Origin: Branchiostoma belcheri
Lineage: Eukaryota; Chordata; Leptocardii; Amphioxiformes; Branchiostomatidae
Direction of reading: 5' to 3'
Length of the DNA: 64,000 nucleotides
Assembly (NCBI RefSeq): GCF_001625305.1
Contig: NW_017802469.1
Coordinates: 160,967 to 224,966 of the forward strand
Position numbers and translations under genes: made by a program. The notes beneath the pieces were generated by a model. That model searched no databases. It was not told the DNA's origin and was given only the letters and a program-made list of their open reading frames with translations. This document shows, in pieces, positions 46,489-58,039 of this stretch (its first letter is position 1; the number at the start of each line of letters is the position of its first letter).

Positions 46489-46692
46489 AGAGGGTCTGCA
46501 TGGGGGGGGGGGGGTTAGTGATTACGAATTACGAAAAATTTACGTTAAACTCTCAGAGCTGATTACAACGATTTGCGGCTAAGGTACACTACTATTACGA
46601 ATTACGTTGATTTTTGCAGAGGCTGCTTACGAATTACGGAGTCTAAAAAGGCCTGATTACACCTTATGAAAAAGGGCATGCAGGCCCCCTAG
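46489..46692 (-). mobile_element. Family B MITE, copy 2
   Basis: Starts AGGGTCTGCATGG followed by a run of about 13 G, and ends GGGCATGCAGGCCCCC. The interior holds TTACGAATTACG repeats. The flanks CCTAAAAG and CCTAGAAA could be a diverged 8-bp duplication. Confidence 0.75.
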
Positions 46693-48053
46693 AAACCCTG
46701 ACAAAACACATCAAAAACTTTTTAAAAATCCAAAACAGGCCTAACCAGTAACCTCTGCTTGTAGAGCAGATAGTAATACCAGTACCTACTATTCATATCC
46801 CCATGCCTTTATATTTAAAGTAATAGGCTTGCGGCTTTGTGGGATGTGATGCCTGGTTGAGAATAATTGCAGAAATGAGATAAGGCCCCCATATAAGTAT
46901 GTGAAAAATACCCAGTCATTTAAATGGAGCCCTAACAGCCTGCACTGATCTCCATGGGGATACATAGGCTATTAATGGCTGTCCCTATCTTTCCATGTCA
47001 AATTTGCATGGATTTTATTGTCATTATTCTAGTCAGAGCTGTTGTAGATGTAGTGAGTTTCGTTTGCCCACTAGCAGCAGATTTGGGTTTCCTAGTGTCA
47101 CATAGGTAAAAAGTTTGTCAACTTTGTGAACAAATTCACTCTTCTTTGTATGTGTGGGAAATGTTTGATATGAAATTTTTATTGTCTAGCCTTCTACAAT
47201 TTATGCAGCAATCATGACTGGAAATTGGTATTAAAAATATGCTCATCAAAACGATATCGGGAAAAAAACGTTTTGCTGAATGTATTTTCAGAGCCATTTT
47301 TATCAGAAAATAGTCGCATTTTTTATGATGTTATTTTCATCCACATTATGCTGTCATGAAATTTTAGATGAAATATGAATTATAAATTCAGATTGTGATT
47401 TATGTGATTTAAAGCTTAGACTAAGTTAGAGTAGAGGTTTACTATGGGGAATTGTGGCATTTTGCTGACTAGTGGTCAACCCAAGTCAGGTCAATTTTTC
47501 CTGTCATGTTTCATTGTTCTCTTGATTTGTAGCTCTAGTTTCTGTTTAGGGTCAGTTTTACTTTTAGATAGTAGTGTACTCTTTTTTCCCATCTGAATAT
47601 ACTGTAAGAGTTCCACACATTGTTACCCTTGGCAAAATCAGTACTGAAAATTTACTGTTAGTACTGATCAATTACTAACAGTAGAATTTCAGTAAATCTT
47701 CAGTAAATCGTCTTTTACTGTTTTACTGAAGCATTACTGGTAAGTACTTATGCCTCTATTTACTGTTGGTGTTTATATAACGCTTCAACCTCCCACATTG
47801 TAACTGTTTTCGCCTCCTATCCTTTTTGTACCAGTATGATGATCGATTTCTTGTACAGAGAAAATGTCAATCATTTTGTTAGCTTCTTTGTAAGTAGGAG
47901 GAGCTGCCCCGGTCCCTTCTATTGTGTTTTTAAACCAACAAATTGTCACAGAACAGTTTAGCACCTCACTGCTAACAAGACAGCCCAAGGTTTCTTCACC
48001 AATGGTCTAGCCAGGCAGGACCTAGCCTGGGTGCCAGACCGATAGCACACTGG

Positions 48054-48446
48054 TAGTGCTGTGTACTGGTTCACTGGACTTGGATCCGGACTTGTAAGAA
48101 TGTTTAGGTTCAAGTCCAAAAAGTCAAGAACCAAGTCCGGACTTATTACCATAAAAGACCATTTCACATACCCCTTTTCTTTCCAAACCACCTAAAACCT
48201 TCGGATCCGTAGATTGCAAAAACTTTGCTGCAAAATGAAGAAAACATTGCCATCGGGCATCGTCAAGTACCGGCCTCCATGTTATGTGGCCAAAGTTTCA
48301 CCCAGACAACGTTGCAAGGTTGACAACATGCAATTTTGTATATGCCATGGGTTTAGGTCTTGACTTAAGAGTCCGGAACGGAACCTATTACCTCTGGACC
48401 TGAATCCGGACCTGAACCTACATGTGGGTTTAGGTACACAGTACTA
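48054..48446 (+). mobile_element. Family E MITE, copy 2
   Basis: Ends TAGTGCTGTGTACTGG and GGTACACAGTACTA. It has the standard E interior but no clear target duplication. Confidence 0.85.
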
Positions 48447-50730
48447 GCCTTTTGTATCCAGTTTGGGGGGATCTGTTCAAAAGTTTCCAAGCCACTGGTC
48501 ATGAAGTCTTGCAAGGGCAAGTGGGCATTAAATCAACTTGACCTAGTGACCTGTATGGTTTTCAGGGGAACAAAAACCATGCTAAAATGGATAAAGGACA
48601 CAGAGGAAGCAAGGTTCTATTTCAAGGCTCCATGGAACAGTTTTGTCCTGGTGAAAGAGTATTAGCAGATAAATAATCTCTTCCATATTGTAAAGGAAAC
48701 TGTTACAGTAGTCTTTAAATTCAAGATCACAAGTTTTAAGTGTTGTTTTATGCCATATGTTCTTACTTATAATCTTCGAGCTGGGATTTAGACAAAATGT
48801 GGTGCTTTCTTGTTCCATTTCCAAGTAATTCCTTTTTAATGATTCCTGTATAGCCGGATGAAATTGTTTCCAGAAGTCTATGAAGTTTTTAATGACCCAT
48901 CTTTTGCCTTGATCTTTGGTGGTCTGTCCCGGGGGAGTGCGGGAGGGGGGCACTTTGATGGACCAGATTGCACTGGTTTCTTTAGGGCTGGACCATTTCC
49001 CTCAACGGGGAATGTCACAACTGGAGGATGTTTACATCTGGAGACCTTTCAGCAGTGTCAAGTCCTGAGCAATTAGGCAAATTAGGAAGACGTCAGGTCG
49101 TTTTTTAGCAGCTGTGTTGGGTCAGATGGAACATTTTGTCAAGCATCAGGAAGTAAAAGATAAAAGAGAAGAAAGAAAAAAAGGCCATATTTTTTTTATC
49201 AGTAATAGATATTTGACAGTGTATTAAATATGATTTGAGAAACTTATTTTTAGTATTCCATCAGAGGAAATATTCTGTGGCACAGGCACATAATGATAAC
49301 CAAAAATGAAAATCATAGGAACAGAATTTTGCAATAAATATTATGACTGGCCACATTATTACTGACTATTTAGTATACTAAGGGAATATAAAAATCTCCC
49401 TTTGATCATTTCCTTATTGATCTTATAATGTAATAATATAATAATAATTGCGTAATGTGAAGCTTACAAAAATGTGTCGATTGAAAATTGACAATAGAAT
49501 TGATAAAAGTTTACAGAAGTCAAAAAGCATCACTTAAAAACTAAACCATGTTCCCTTGACTTGGTCCTTAACTCTAAGTAAGTATAGTAGGGAATTCAGA
49601 GAATCTGATGTTCCGACTCACAACCTTTTAGGTCTTTATTTGTACAGGGGGACCCTATATTTACCTCTGTGTTCATGGGCCCATTATCTGTTTTCCAGCC
49701 AAGGGGAATTCCGGGGGGGGGGGGTGGAATGTATTTCCATATGGAGCCAGGAATATCCTACCCTATAGGGGGTAGGAATTAATAAAAGGGAAACAGGGGC
49801 CTTAGTTAGCAGTTTTGTGATATAACTTTTCTGTCTAGACTGAGCTATAAGACAGATTTGAAAATTTGAGGAAATTTTATTTATGATTAAAAGTAATATA
49901 TTCTAGAAATGTAAAGTAAAATTTAGTAATCTAAAAGCTTTGAAGCATGTCAATAGGATTTGAAGTATGTCATTATGTAAATGATATGTATACAACCTGA
50001 TTGAAACATTTCATGCAAACAAACTATAATTATCACCCCTATGAGATATGAGGGGTTTGGAGAAAATTGGTAGTTTCCTTCCATGCGTTTCAATCAAGTA
50101 TTTTTCTTCTATATTTTTCTTCTCTTCCATATGTTTCTCTTGAAGTATATTTGTATGCAAAAATGTACTACATGTACATATTTTTCTTTTAGGATTCAAG
50201 ACTTATGTGTATCTCTCTTTAAATACATTATACATTATATCATTTTATTATTATTATAAAGCAGATATGACTTACAAATGAGTCAGTTGAGGATGCCTGC
50301 TTTACCTTTTTATTCGAGTTTATGAATTATTACATATTGCCAGGGTTTATTATATCACATTTTTGTCACAATGCTTACATGGAATTGTGTTCTTTCTATA
50401 ATTGCTTTAAGTTGAAGTTGAAGTTAGTTATTGTTACCAGTAAATGTTCCGTAGAATAACGTTCTGTGTAAAAATTTGATCTTTGACCAAAAGATTATCA
50501 TTTATTGCAGAACAGATGAAATTGTAAAAGTTACAGCGCATTTTATTATGCGGATCCTTTATGCAATGGTTGTCATAAAAATTACAGGCCATAAAATCGC
50601 TTCCATATTTCATATTTGGTGTGGTTCAGTTCAGTTTCATTTAAAAAAAAACAACTTTTTTGTATCTTACTTTTTAATCAGCAAGTTATGATAGTGAAAA
50701 ATGCTGAGACACATTTACATATGTTCTTAT

Positions 50731-51080
50731 AAATTTTTGAACATCTTCTTTCATCAGAAGCCTCACAGCATTTGATCGAAATTCTGCTTTGAAATTACAA
50801 CTAGCAACTATTGAGGTCTTGTATAAAAAACAAAAAAAGAAAAACTACAGTATAGGTATAGTCTTAGAGAAAAGGCTTCAATACAGTACAATCATTTAGG
50901 GTCTATCTATAAATTTTTGAACATTTCCTTTGTCAGAAGCCTCACAGAATTTGATTGAAATTCTGTTTTGAAATTACAACTAGCAACTATTGAGGTCTTG
51001 TATAAAAAAAAACTACAGTATAGGCATGGTTTAAGAAAAAAGGCTTCAACACAGAACAACGATAATCTGGAGTCTACCTA
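50731..51080. repeat. 180-bp tandem duplication
   Basis: AAATTTTTGAACAT occurs at 50731 and 50911. Both units contain ACAACTAGCAACTATTGAGG and CTACAGTATAGG. Confidence 0.85.
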
Positions 51081-51215
51081 AAAATCAATAATCAATTATA
51101 GCAGGGTGATAACTTTATTGTCATGCATTCTATGGGTTGGCAGGTAGGTGTTAATAAAGGCTGATAGCTGGGTTATATGGTGGTATGACCCTGTTCTACC
51201 TACCAGGGTCACTAC

Positions 51216-51583
51216 TAGTGCTGTGTACCGGTTCGCTGGACTGGTTCCGGACTTGTAATAATGTTCAGGTTCCGGATTCCGGACTAAAAAAAACATATCA
51301 CATACCCCTTTTCTTTCCAAACCACCTAAAACCTTCCATACATTGCAAAATCTGTGCTGCTAAATGAAGAAAACATTGCCATCAGGCATCGTCAAGCGTC
51401 GCCCTCCATGTTATGTGGCCACAGTTTTGCCCATACAACATTGCAAGGTGATTTGAAAAGAAAAGGGGTATGTGACATGGGTTTTTTCTGTAATAAGTCC
51501 GGAATTGGTTCTTGACTTTGTTTTTTTTGGAGTTGAACCTAAACAAGTCCAGAACTGGTCCAGCGAACCGGTACACAGCACTA
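51216..51583 (+). mobile_element. Family E MITE, copy 3, rearranged
   Basis: Both termini are present (TAGTGCTGTGTACCGG and CCGGTACACAGCACTA), but the second half matches the complement of the usual left half, so the copy is more palindromic than its relatives. Confidence 0.8.
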
Positions 51584-51841
51584 ACTGCATCTTTTCCTTT
51601 CCTATTGGGAAATTAGGTTTATCGTTTCCTTGCAAACGATCTACAGTAGTACAGAATCCCTTCCTAAGTGTTTAGTGAACTGTCCCCTATTGATCAGTGT
51701 TCCATCATCCCATGACCACACCAGATGTCGCGAACCATTGTCATCACTTCCTCTGTTTCTCCATCTGTCCTTCTTCCTCCATTCATTTCCTCCATCATTA
51801 GATCATTCAGCAGATGATCCATCAATCTGTCTTTGTGTAAC

Positions 51842-52215
51842 AGTGGGGGGTTTCCGAATCGGTAGGAGCGTTGGGTTTGAAGCTAGTGCTCGGGTTTGGT
51901 CGTGGGTTTGAACCCCGGCCCGGGACCAGGAGTCTCTTTCTGTTTCTATTGCTTGCCTCTGTTTCTTACAGTGGTTCCCACACCGGCCCTGGGAGTTCTG
52001 GCAAAGAGTGCCGCTACAGGGATGTCGAATTCGGAAGATTCGAGGACAAATCTTGAAAAGAAAAGGGGGAGTAGTGTAACAGTGGGGGGTTTATAGGCGC
52101 TACCAACTGACCCGGCCGATGGGTCTAGACCTTTTAGCCAAATCGGGAGGAGGGTCGGGTTTGAAGCTGGTGCATAAAAGTGCACCTGTTCCCAAAAAGG
52201 AATTTTGAGCCCTGC
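51842..52215 (+). repeat. Direct repeat block and family I remnant
   Basis: TAACAGTGGGGGGTTT occurs at about 51838 and 52077, and GGGTTTGAAGCT follows each. A B-box-like GGGTTTGAACCCCGGCC is at about 51903. The right edge (AAAGTGCACCTGTTCCC to TTTTGAGCCC) is a family I end. Confidence 0.55.
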
Positions 52216-52747
52216 TTTAGAAAAATAAACTTTATTGTACAGCAATTGTACAAGACACAAGGTATAGAATCTACTTCTATATAACAAGAAACAAATGTAC
52301 TATGAGACTCTACCGTAGGAAAGATGGGATGAGAATGTACTTTTACAGTATGTGTGAGAACATATGGGATAAAACTTGTATATTGCTCATGACAACTTTA
52401 TGGTAAGTTAAATTGGTGATGATTTTTATCTACCTCCCCTTTCTCTTGGATCCAGTCTCACATTTGTCACTGTCTTGGTTAATGACATGTTTTTTGTAGG
52501 GAAACGACATGTTTTTACCGGATTTCCGCTTGTTTCAGCTGAGATTTGGAAATCCATCAAAGGAAGTTGTTGGCGGTTAAGAATGCGTGCTGTGGCGTGA
52601 AACGTATCCCCGGGATGACGTGCCTGGCGGGTAGACCCGTTTGTTGGCCGATCATTCAGCGTTCAGGCCCTAAACCACGGAATCAATAGCTGTGAACCTT
52701 ACACCAATACATCATCATCAGGCCTGGGCCTGGCCTAGTCAACTATA

Positions 52748-53158
52748 AGGCCAAGGCAAGTAAATTTTATGGATGACATCTTCCTCAGTTTCCAAATCTA
52801 ATACGAGCGGGCAAAAAAAAACAAGGCAGGCTGAAAGAAACAAGGTTCCTACAATTTTAAATTTTGACTCAATCATTGTACAAATGGTTTTGATTCAGTG
52901 GGAGCATCACATATACACAGCCAGCATCACATATCACTGCATCAAAGTAAGAAACAAAACATTAAATCAGAGCCTTGTCTTGTCTCCTCTCTTCATAGTT
53001 ATCTGCCATCCACCTTCTGGCATGGCAACAGACATTACCCATTTTTGGCATGTTGACCACTGTGAGAAAGGAACAAATTTTTTTTTTTTTCCAAAATCAG
53101 GTGAAAATTAATGTGTGCGCTGCATGATGTCATCCATAAAATTTACTTGCTGTGGCCT
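52748..53158 (+). mobile_element. Family C MITE, copy 6
   Basis: Bounded by AGGCCAAGGCAAGTAAATTT and AAATTTACTTGCTGTGGCCT, with TA at both junctions. Confidence 0.85.
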
Positions 53159-53159
53159 A

Positions 53160-53400
53160 ACGGTCGTGTTGGCGAATAAGCCTATTTCTATTCATAACAC
53201 TGCCAGGGCTGATTAGACTCCCGATTAATTATTGATATCGCCGTGCCAGGCGTTAGAAACCCATTTGGAATTAATAACTTTTTATCTGGTTTTATGCAGC
53301 ATTTTTGTTCCGGCTGCTGTGCTAGGGAAGCGACCTGCCAAATCCGCGAATTAGGAAATGTTAACGGAACAAAGATAAAAAGCAGGGCTTGTTACCGGTA
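53160..53400. promoter_or_regulatory. Candidate conserved intronic element rich in homeodomain motifs
   Basis: Single-copy stretch with GATTAGACTCCCGATTAATT directly followed by ATTGATATCG, then GGAATTAATAAC and TTTTATCTGGTTTT (GATA-like in complement), and CpGs. The ATTA density and lack of repeats suggest an enhancer; this is inference. Confidence 0.3.
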
Positions 53401-53546
53401 GTTATGTTCAAGTTCAGGGGTGGAAGAATCTTTGACAAATCTGACACGCGTCAGTGGTTTTATATGGTACTGTAATGCCGGCCTAGTTTGAATAATACAT
53501 AATGAGCTGTATGGAGGTTATATTTTTCTTTCATTTATAGAGTTGG

Positions 53547-53907
53547 GCTTACAATACCACCTGCATATGCAGATTAGTGCAGGTAAAATTGGAGCTGTGC
53601 AGGTATTTTTGATGTCTACTTGCACCTAACCTGCACTAAGCCAGCACATCAGCAGAACGTACTGTGCCTGCGCGAAACCCGTAATGTGTTGTGCATAGCA
53701 CTTCGGCAGAACGTCTCATATAAGGTCGTATTCGCGCATATACATGTAAGGTTAACACTCTGTCTGTAGTTTCCAAATGTTATGTCGGAAAAAATATCGT
53801 CTGCAACAGGCAAAATTCTGATGCAACGTTGACCAAAAATCCAACGAAAACAGTGAAAATTTGGGTTTTACGCAGGCGCAGTACGTTTTGACGACATGCT
53901 AAGCCCA
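53547..53907. mobile_element. Palindromic repeat element
   Basis: Outer ends TTGGGCTTA and TAAGCCCA are inverted. Further in, AGAACGTACTGTGCCTGCGC and the complement of ACGCAGGCGCAGTACGTTTT form a second inverted pair, and GTGCAGGT-type motifs repeat on the left. No second copy is seen in the window. Confidence 0.55.
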
Positions 53908-54279
53908 TGGATGGACTGTACATTGGCTAGATCAGGGGTTGTATAGGCATATGTTGATTTTATGAATGGTACAAAATACATAGATTAGATCAAGCATTTT
54001 GTAAGCGTAACCCATTTTGTGAGTGATGTCCCTTGCTTTAGGCAAGTGGTAATTGTTAACGAAGAGTGACAAACTGTTTCCATCCCTGGCCTTGGCTGGT
54101 GTATAAAATGTACCTTTAGGCAGTGTGATTTGTAGTGAGCTAACAACAACCTACATACTGCCCTCACTGAAAGAGTTACATGGTAGTTGAACACTTACCA
54201 CTACCAGTGGACTATAGCCTAGAGGCCAGACTGTTTCCAGGGTCAAACAAAGGCTGGCTCCTCAGCTTCTGAAGGCCAA

Positions 54280-54373
54280 CTAGCCTGGGTGCCAGACCCA
54301 CAACACACTAGGCTCAAAGTTAGGTGCAGGTAACTTTGAGCCTTGTTTGCTGTGGGTCTGGCACCCAGGCTAG
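54280..54373. repeat. Long hairpin
   Basis: CTAGCCTGGGTGCCAGACCC (54280) pairs with its complement ending at 54373, and AGGCTCAAAGTTA pairs with TAACTTTGAGCCT inside, around an 8-base loop. Only the middle of the stem has mismatches. Confidence 0.9.
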
Positions 54374-54435
54374 GGACCAACATGCCCTCAATGATATTTT
54401 ATCACAGCACCCCTTGTGATAGACCTTGAAGAACT

Positions 54436-54669
54436 AGAAACTAGAAGGTTAACATCATTAAACATAATGCATTCAAATCAGGACCTCATTCGCATAATTT
54501 ATGAGGAAATGCTAGAATGGCATTGTTATTAAGATAAGACTGTCTTTTGGTTGAGAATATGATAAATTGATAAAATTCATGAAAATAAGGATCCTATTTG
54601 TTAGATCAGGAGGGAATGATCATAAAGATTAACATCATTTGGTGAAGGTATGAGATCGGGGAACTCTAG
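54436..54669 (-). mobile_element. Family F element, left-end fragment
   Basis: Complement of 1177-1415, including AAACATAATGCATTCAAATC and ending GGTATGAGATCGGGGAACTC. Confidence 0.75.
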
Positions 54670-55025
54670 TACTCCAAATGAAACAGAAAGGACGTCAACA
54701 TGTGTTCGTGATCTATTCTAGGGGATTGTATGAATGTTTTTCAGAGGTACTTTCTTGTTATCTGACTGTAGCTTCTGTATCTAACCTGGACCATAGCCTG
54801 GAGGCCAGACTGTTTCCAGGGCCGTACATAACTGTCTCGTGTCACGTGATTATCCCATCAAGTCACAGGACAAGAGAACTCCAAGATGAGATCTTAACCA
54901 GGTTGAAGAGGAGACAAAATGCGTCTCAAAAGCTCCCCAGTGTAGCTGAACTTTAGTTGTGTGTTTTGGTATAAATGTTTGTCAAAATTTTGTATCTAAC
55001 CCGTTTTCTTCCTGTGTTTCTGCAG

Positions 55026-55064
55026 GTTATGACAGCATGTGTTCCTCCGGTTAATTACGAGTTG
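55026..55064 (+). CDS. Tensin exon: end of the C1 domain
   Basis: A 39-nt exon between TTTCTGCAG and TTG|GTAAGT. It reads VMTACVPPVNYEL in phase 0 on both sides. The cysteine in TAC is the last zinc ligand, placed seven residues after the cysteine in the previous exon. The CVPP-N-EL motif after the domain is what I recall of vertebrate tensin C1 isoforms, and it is the strongest single reason for choosing tensin over other C1 proteins. The next coding exon is expected to start in phase 0 and lies to the right, probably outside the window. Confidence 0.88.
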
Positions 55065-55559
55065 GTAAGTTCTTTTTTTTTATTGATAGAAATCATTCGG
55101 ATTTTGTGTTCTTTATAGGAAATTATACAGAGAGGTATTTCATGATGGAATACTTACATCAAAGTTTTTATGTGTATTTGATGTCAAATAAAAAGAGGAC
55201 AGTTTTGCTATTTAACAAGCACTTTCCCTCGTAAGATTTGAAGGAAAAGCAACTGTAGCAAGCAGCTGAGTTTTGTTCAACTGAAATAGTTGCTGTTTTC
55301 ATGGCAAATGGCCCATAAAACTTCACAATACCAATATGCCCTCCCCTTATTCACTTTTTACATGACTTGACCACATAAATGTTCTAGGTTGAACAGTCTT
55401 TACTTGACAGTTACTTTAACCTCCAGCTTGTGAATTACCTCAGTAAGTTGCCAATTTCAAGGTGTGGAGTCACCTTTATTATGTTAGAGGTTAGAAGTTG
55501 TGTTGCATGTTACAGCACATTTTATTCCTGTAGAAAAATATCTTTTCTCAGGGGGAGGG

Positions 55560-55944
55560 TAGTGCTGTGTACCGGTTCGCTGGACCAGTTCTGGACTTGT
55601 AAAAATGTTTAGGTTCAAGTCCAAAAAAACCTAAAAGTCATGAACCAATTCCGGACTACATGTCATATACCCCTTTTCTTTCCAAAGCACCCAAAACCTT
55701 CCATAAATTGCAAAGTCCGTGCTGCAAAATGAAGAAAACATTGCCATTGGGCATCGTCAAGTGTTGGCCTCCATGTTATGTGGTCTTACTAGAGTTTCAT
55801 CCAGACAACATTGCAAGGTTGTCAACATGCAATTTTGTATATGCCATGGGTTTAGGTCCGGACTTCTGAGTCCGGAACTGAACCTAAACCTCTGGACTTG
55901 AATCCAGACCTGAACCTAAATGTGGGTTTAGGTACACAGCAGTA
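55560..55944 (+). mobile_element. Family E MITE, copy 4, with 8-bp target duplication
   Basis: Ends TAGTGCTGTGTACCGG and GGTACACAGCAGTA. GGGGAGGG is repeated exactly on both sides. Confidence 0.88.
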
Positions 55945-56287
55945 GGGGAGGGGGGCACTGAAAGAGCTTTGATAAACAGCAACACAGTTGGCTTCAGTCA
56001 AGACCAGTTGATATTTATGCAGGTGGACTGAGTTGTTGCAACCTTTGACCCTTGTGCACTTGACCTGGTGTTTTGACTGGAGAGAGGTGGAAGTAAAAAC
56101 AGACAGAACAAATTCCTGACATTGGGAGGGTTAGGTTGGAGTGTACAGATCCCATCTGTTACTGTTAGTACTAGTAGCTTCTGATAAGACAGGAAGGTCG
56201 CCACATCAATTTCAGTAGCATCAACTTCTGAGCTTGTATACTGTATTACATTTTTTATGTTTACTGAAGGAAAACATCATGTTTTGG

Positions 56288-56500
56288 CTACGTTTCTCTC
56301 CTTCTTCTTCTTCTCCAAACCAAAAATGTCAATGACCTGAACCAGACTGTCTGTTACCATGGTAACTAGTGTTGGGTCACATCATGTTGCAATTTTATAG
56401 CAGGAGGGATTTAGACTCCTGTTTGACCATATATATGAATGTGTTTGAGTAAGAATCAACAGAGCAGACCATATGCTTTGCAAATGTTACCTTTCTAGTC
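56288..56500 (+). repeat. Family S repeat, copy 1, with X-box palindrome
   Basis: Contains GTTACCATGGTAAC (56353-56366), then TAGTGTTGGGTCACATCATG, CAATTTTATAGCAGGAGGGA and GTTTGAGTAAGAATCAACAG. The palindrome fits the RFX/X-box consensus GTNRCCNNRGYAAC. Three other copies are at 61383, 61984 and 62627. Confidence 0.8.
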
Positions 56501-57622
56501 ATCTTTAACCAGTCTGTGACTCTATAAGCTCTTTCTATGGTTGATAAGTCTATGCAATAAAAACAACAACAACAAGTTGCTAAGTATTTGTGTAGCAGTA
56601 CTAATCTTTCATGCAGCGACACACAAATGGCGAATTAACAGTAAGGACCAACAGCAACTGAAAGTCAGTTGTTGCCAACTTGTTGGAATGTAGAGAAAAT
56701 TTGCTTTTTCTTCCGGACCTCCAGACTGTGTTTCCGCACACAAACATTAACGTTAGTATCCAGCAGCTTGGCACAGGCATGCCCCCTTAGGCGAAATGGA
56801 CCATTTTCTCCTAAAGATGTTTATGAAGAAGCTAATGTCTCAATTTTACCCACTTTCCCGTAGCCTTTAGTTCTGTTTATGAGGCGTGAAAGGTAAGGAT
56901 GGTTCACCTGGCAGAACTAAGTATCGGTCTCAACAACTGCAGTTAGAACATGATAGCTGCTTGTATCAACATGTAGAGTTGTACTGCATCCACATTGCTA
57001 AGGCAGTCTCATAGGATACATAATATACAAGCCTCGAAAGTAACTTTGTTTTCCTATTGTCTCAGCATGTGAGTATGTACTGTCGGTTTTTCGGGAAGTA
57101 TGTATGATTTTTTTTGCTGATGTTCTGACTCCCAGGCACGTTATAATTGCAGAGTAGACAAATTTGGGGGGCTTTTCTGGGGCCAAAAGCCAGAATTCGA
57201 ACATGTGCCACATGGGCTGACATTCTGATGTTGATTATTTTTCTATTGTCCCAAAAATGTCCCAAAGTGTCTTTTTAGTTGTCCCAGCATAAATTTTAGT
57301 GGTCAGTGGCCATCAGGACACTGGTAATGTCTAGTCCTAATATGGGTAACTTTCCCCTATCCACACACCTTCAGTTTTTAGGGGGTAGGGCTATTATAGC
57401 TAGTCTTGACCAAGCTAACTACAGTGGCTGAAAAGTAGTAGAATTTAGCCAAATAATTTGACTAATTTGCCAGGGGAGTTTGGCCACTATAGGCTTCATT
57501 TGCCAGTGCAAGTTGACAGTTACCCTTATTGCAACCCACTCTACTGGCCAATTACTGATTCTGTTTTTGCCAAATTTTACTGTTTCCCCCCTTCTTATAT
57601 GAGTGGGTGTGTCATCTACCTA
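56501..57622. other. Unassigned DNA
   Basis: No recognised gene or dispersed repeat. Confidence 0.45.
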
Positions 57623-57872
57623 GGGAGCTTGCATGGGGTCCCGACAATGCTCCACGCTAAGTTTTGAGAGCCGGCTACGTATTATGCTGAATTCAGGAAG
57701 CCTTTCGATCACGCTTTACGATAAATTCCAAGTGGCTAGAATTGAAACGGCGAATTACACTCTACGCATAATGCGCCAATTACGCTCTGCATTGAATTAG
57801 AGTGGTCAGTCTATGCTCTACATGGAATTAAAACCGCCGATTACGCTCTACGGAAAAGGGCATGCAGGCCCC
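57623..57872 (-). mobile_element. Family A MITE, copy 3
   Basis: Starts GAGCTTGCATGGGGTCCCGA and ends GGGCATGCAGGCCCCCTC. The motif array is in complement orientation. CCTAGG lies on both flanks. Confidence 0.75.
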
Positions 57873-58039
57873 CTCCTAGGTGTACAATATCAACGAAGTC
57901 TGCTCTGGCCTCCCTGTCTCTGGAAAGGTCAATCCCAACACACTTCAGCTTGTTTGGAAACAAAACAGTTCCCCTCAAGTACCCAAATTGCCAGACTTTG
58001 CACCACTTTGACCAGATCTGGATCTCTTGTTTACCCCAG

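Larger units (their letters stand above)
40120..55025 (+). other. Tensin intron between C1 exons 2 and 3
   Basis: A 14.9-kb intron (GTAAGT to TTTCTGCAG) filled with families F, J, C, D, L, B and E, a SINE, and tandem duplications, listed separately. The stretches 44237-45060, 45591-46488, 46693-48053 and 48447-50730 contain nothing I can name. Confidence 0.8.

Noticed and set aside
48582-48953. 123-codon minus-strand frame
   Set aside because: AT-rich, low-complexity composition, no splice signals in phase and no recognisable motif.
57813-58039. ATG-initiated start for the 58040 open frame
   Set aside because: The ATG and first codons lie inside the end of a family A MITE, so the extension is accidental; only the single-copy 3' part is kept as a candidate.
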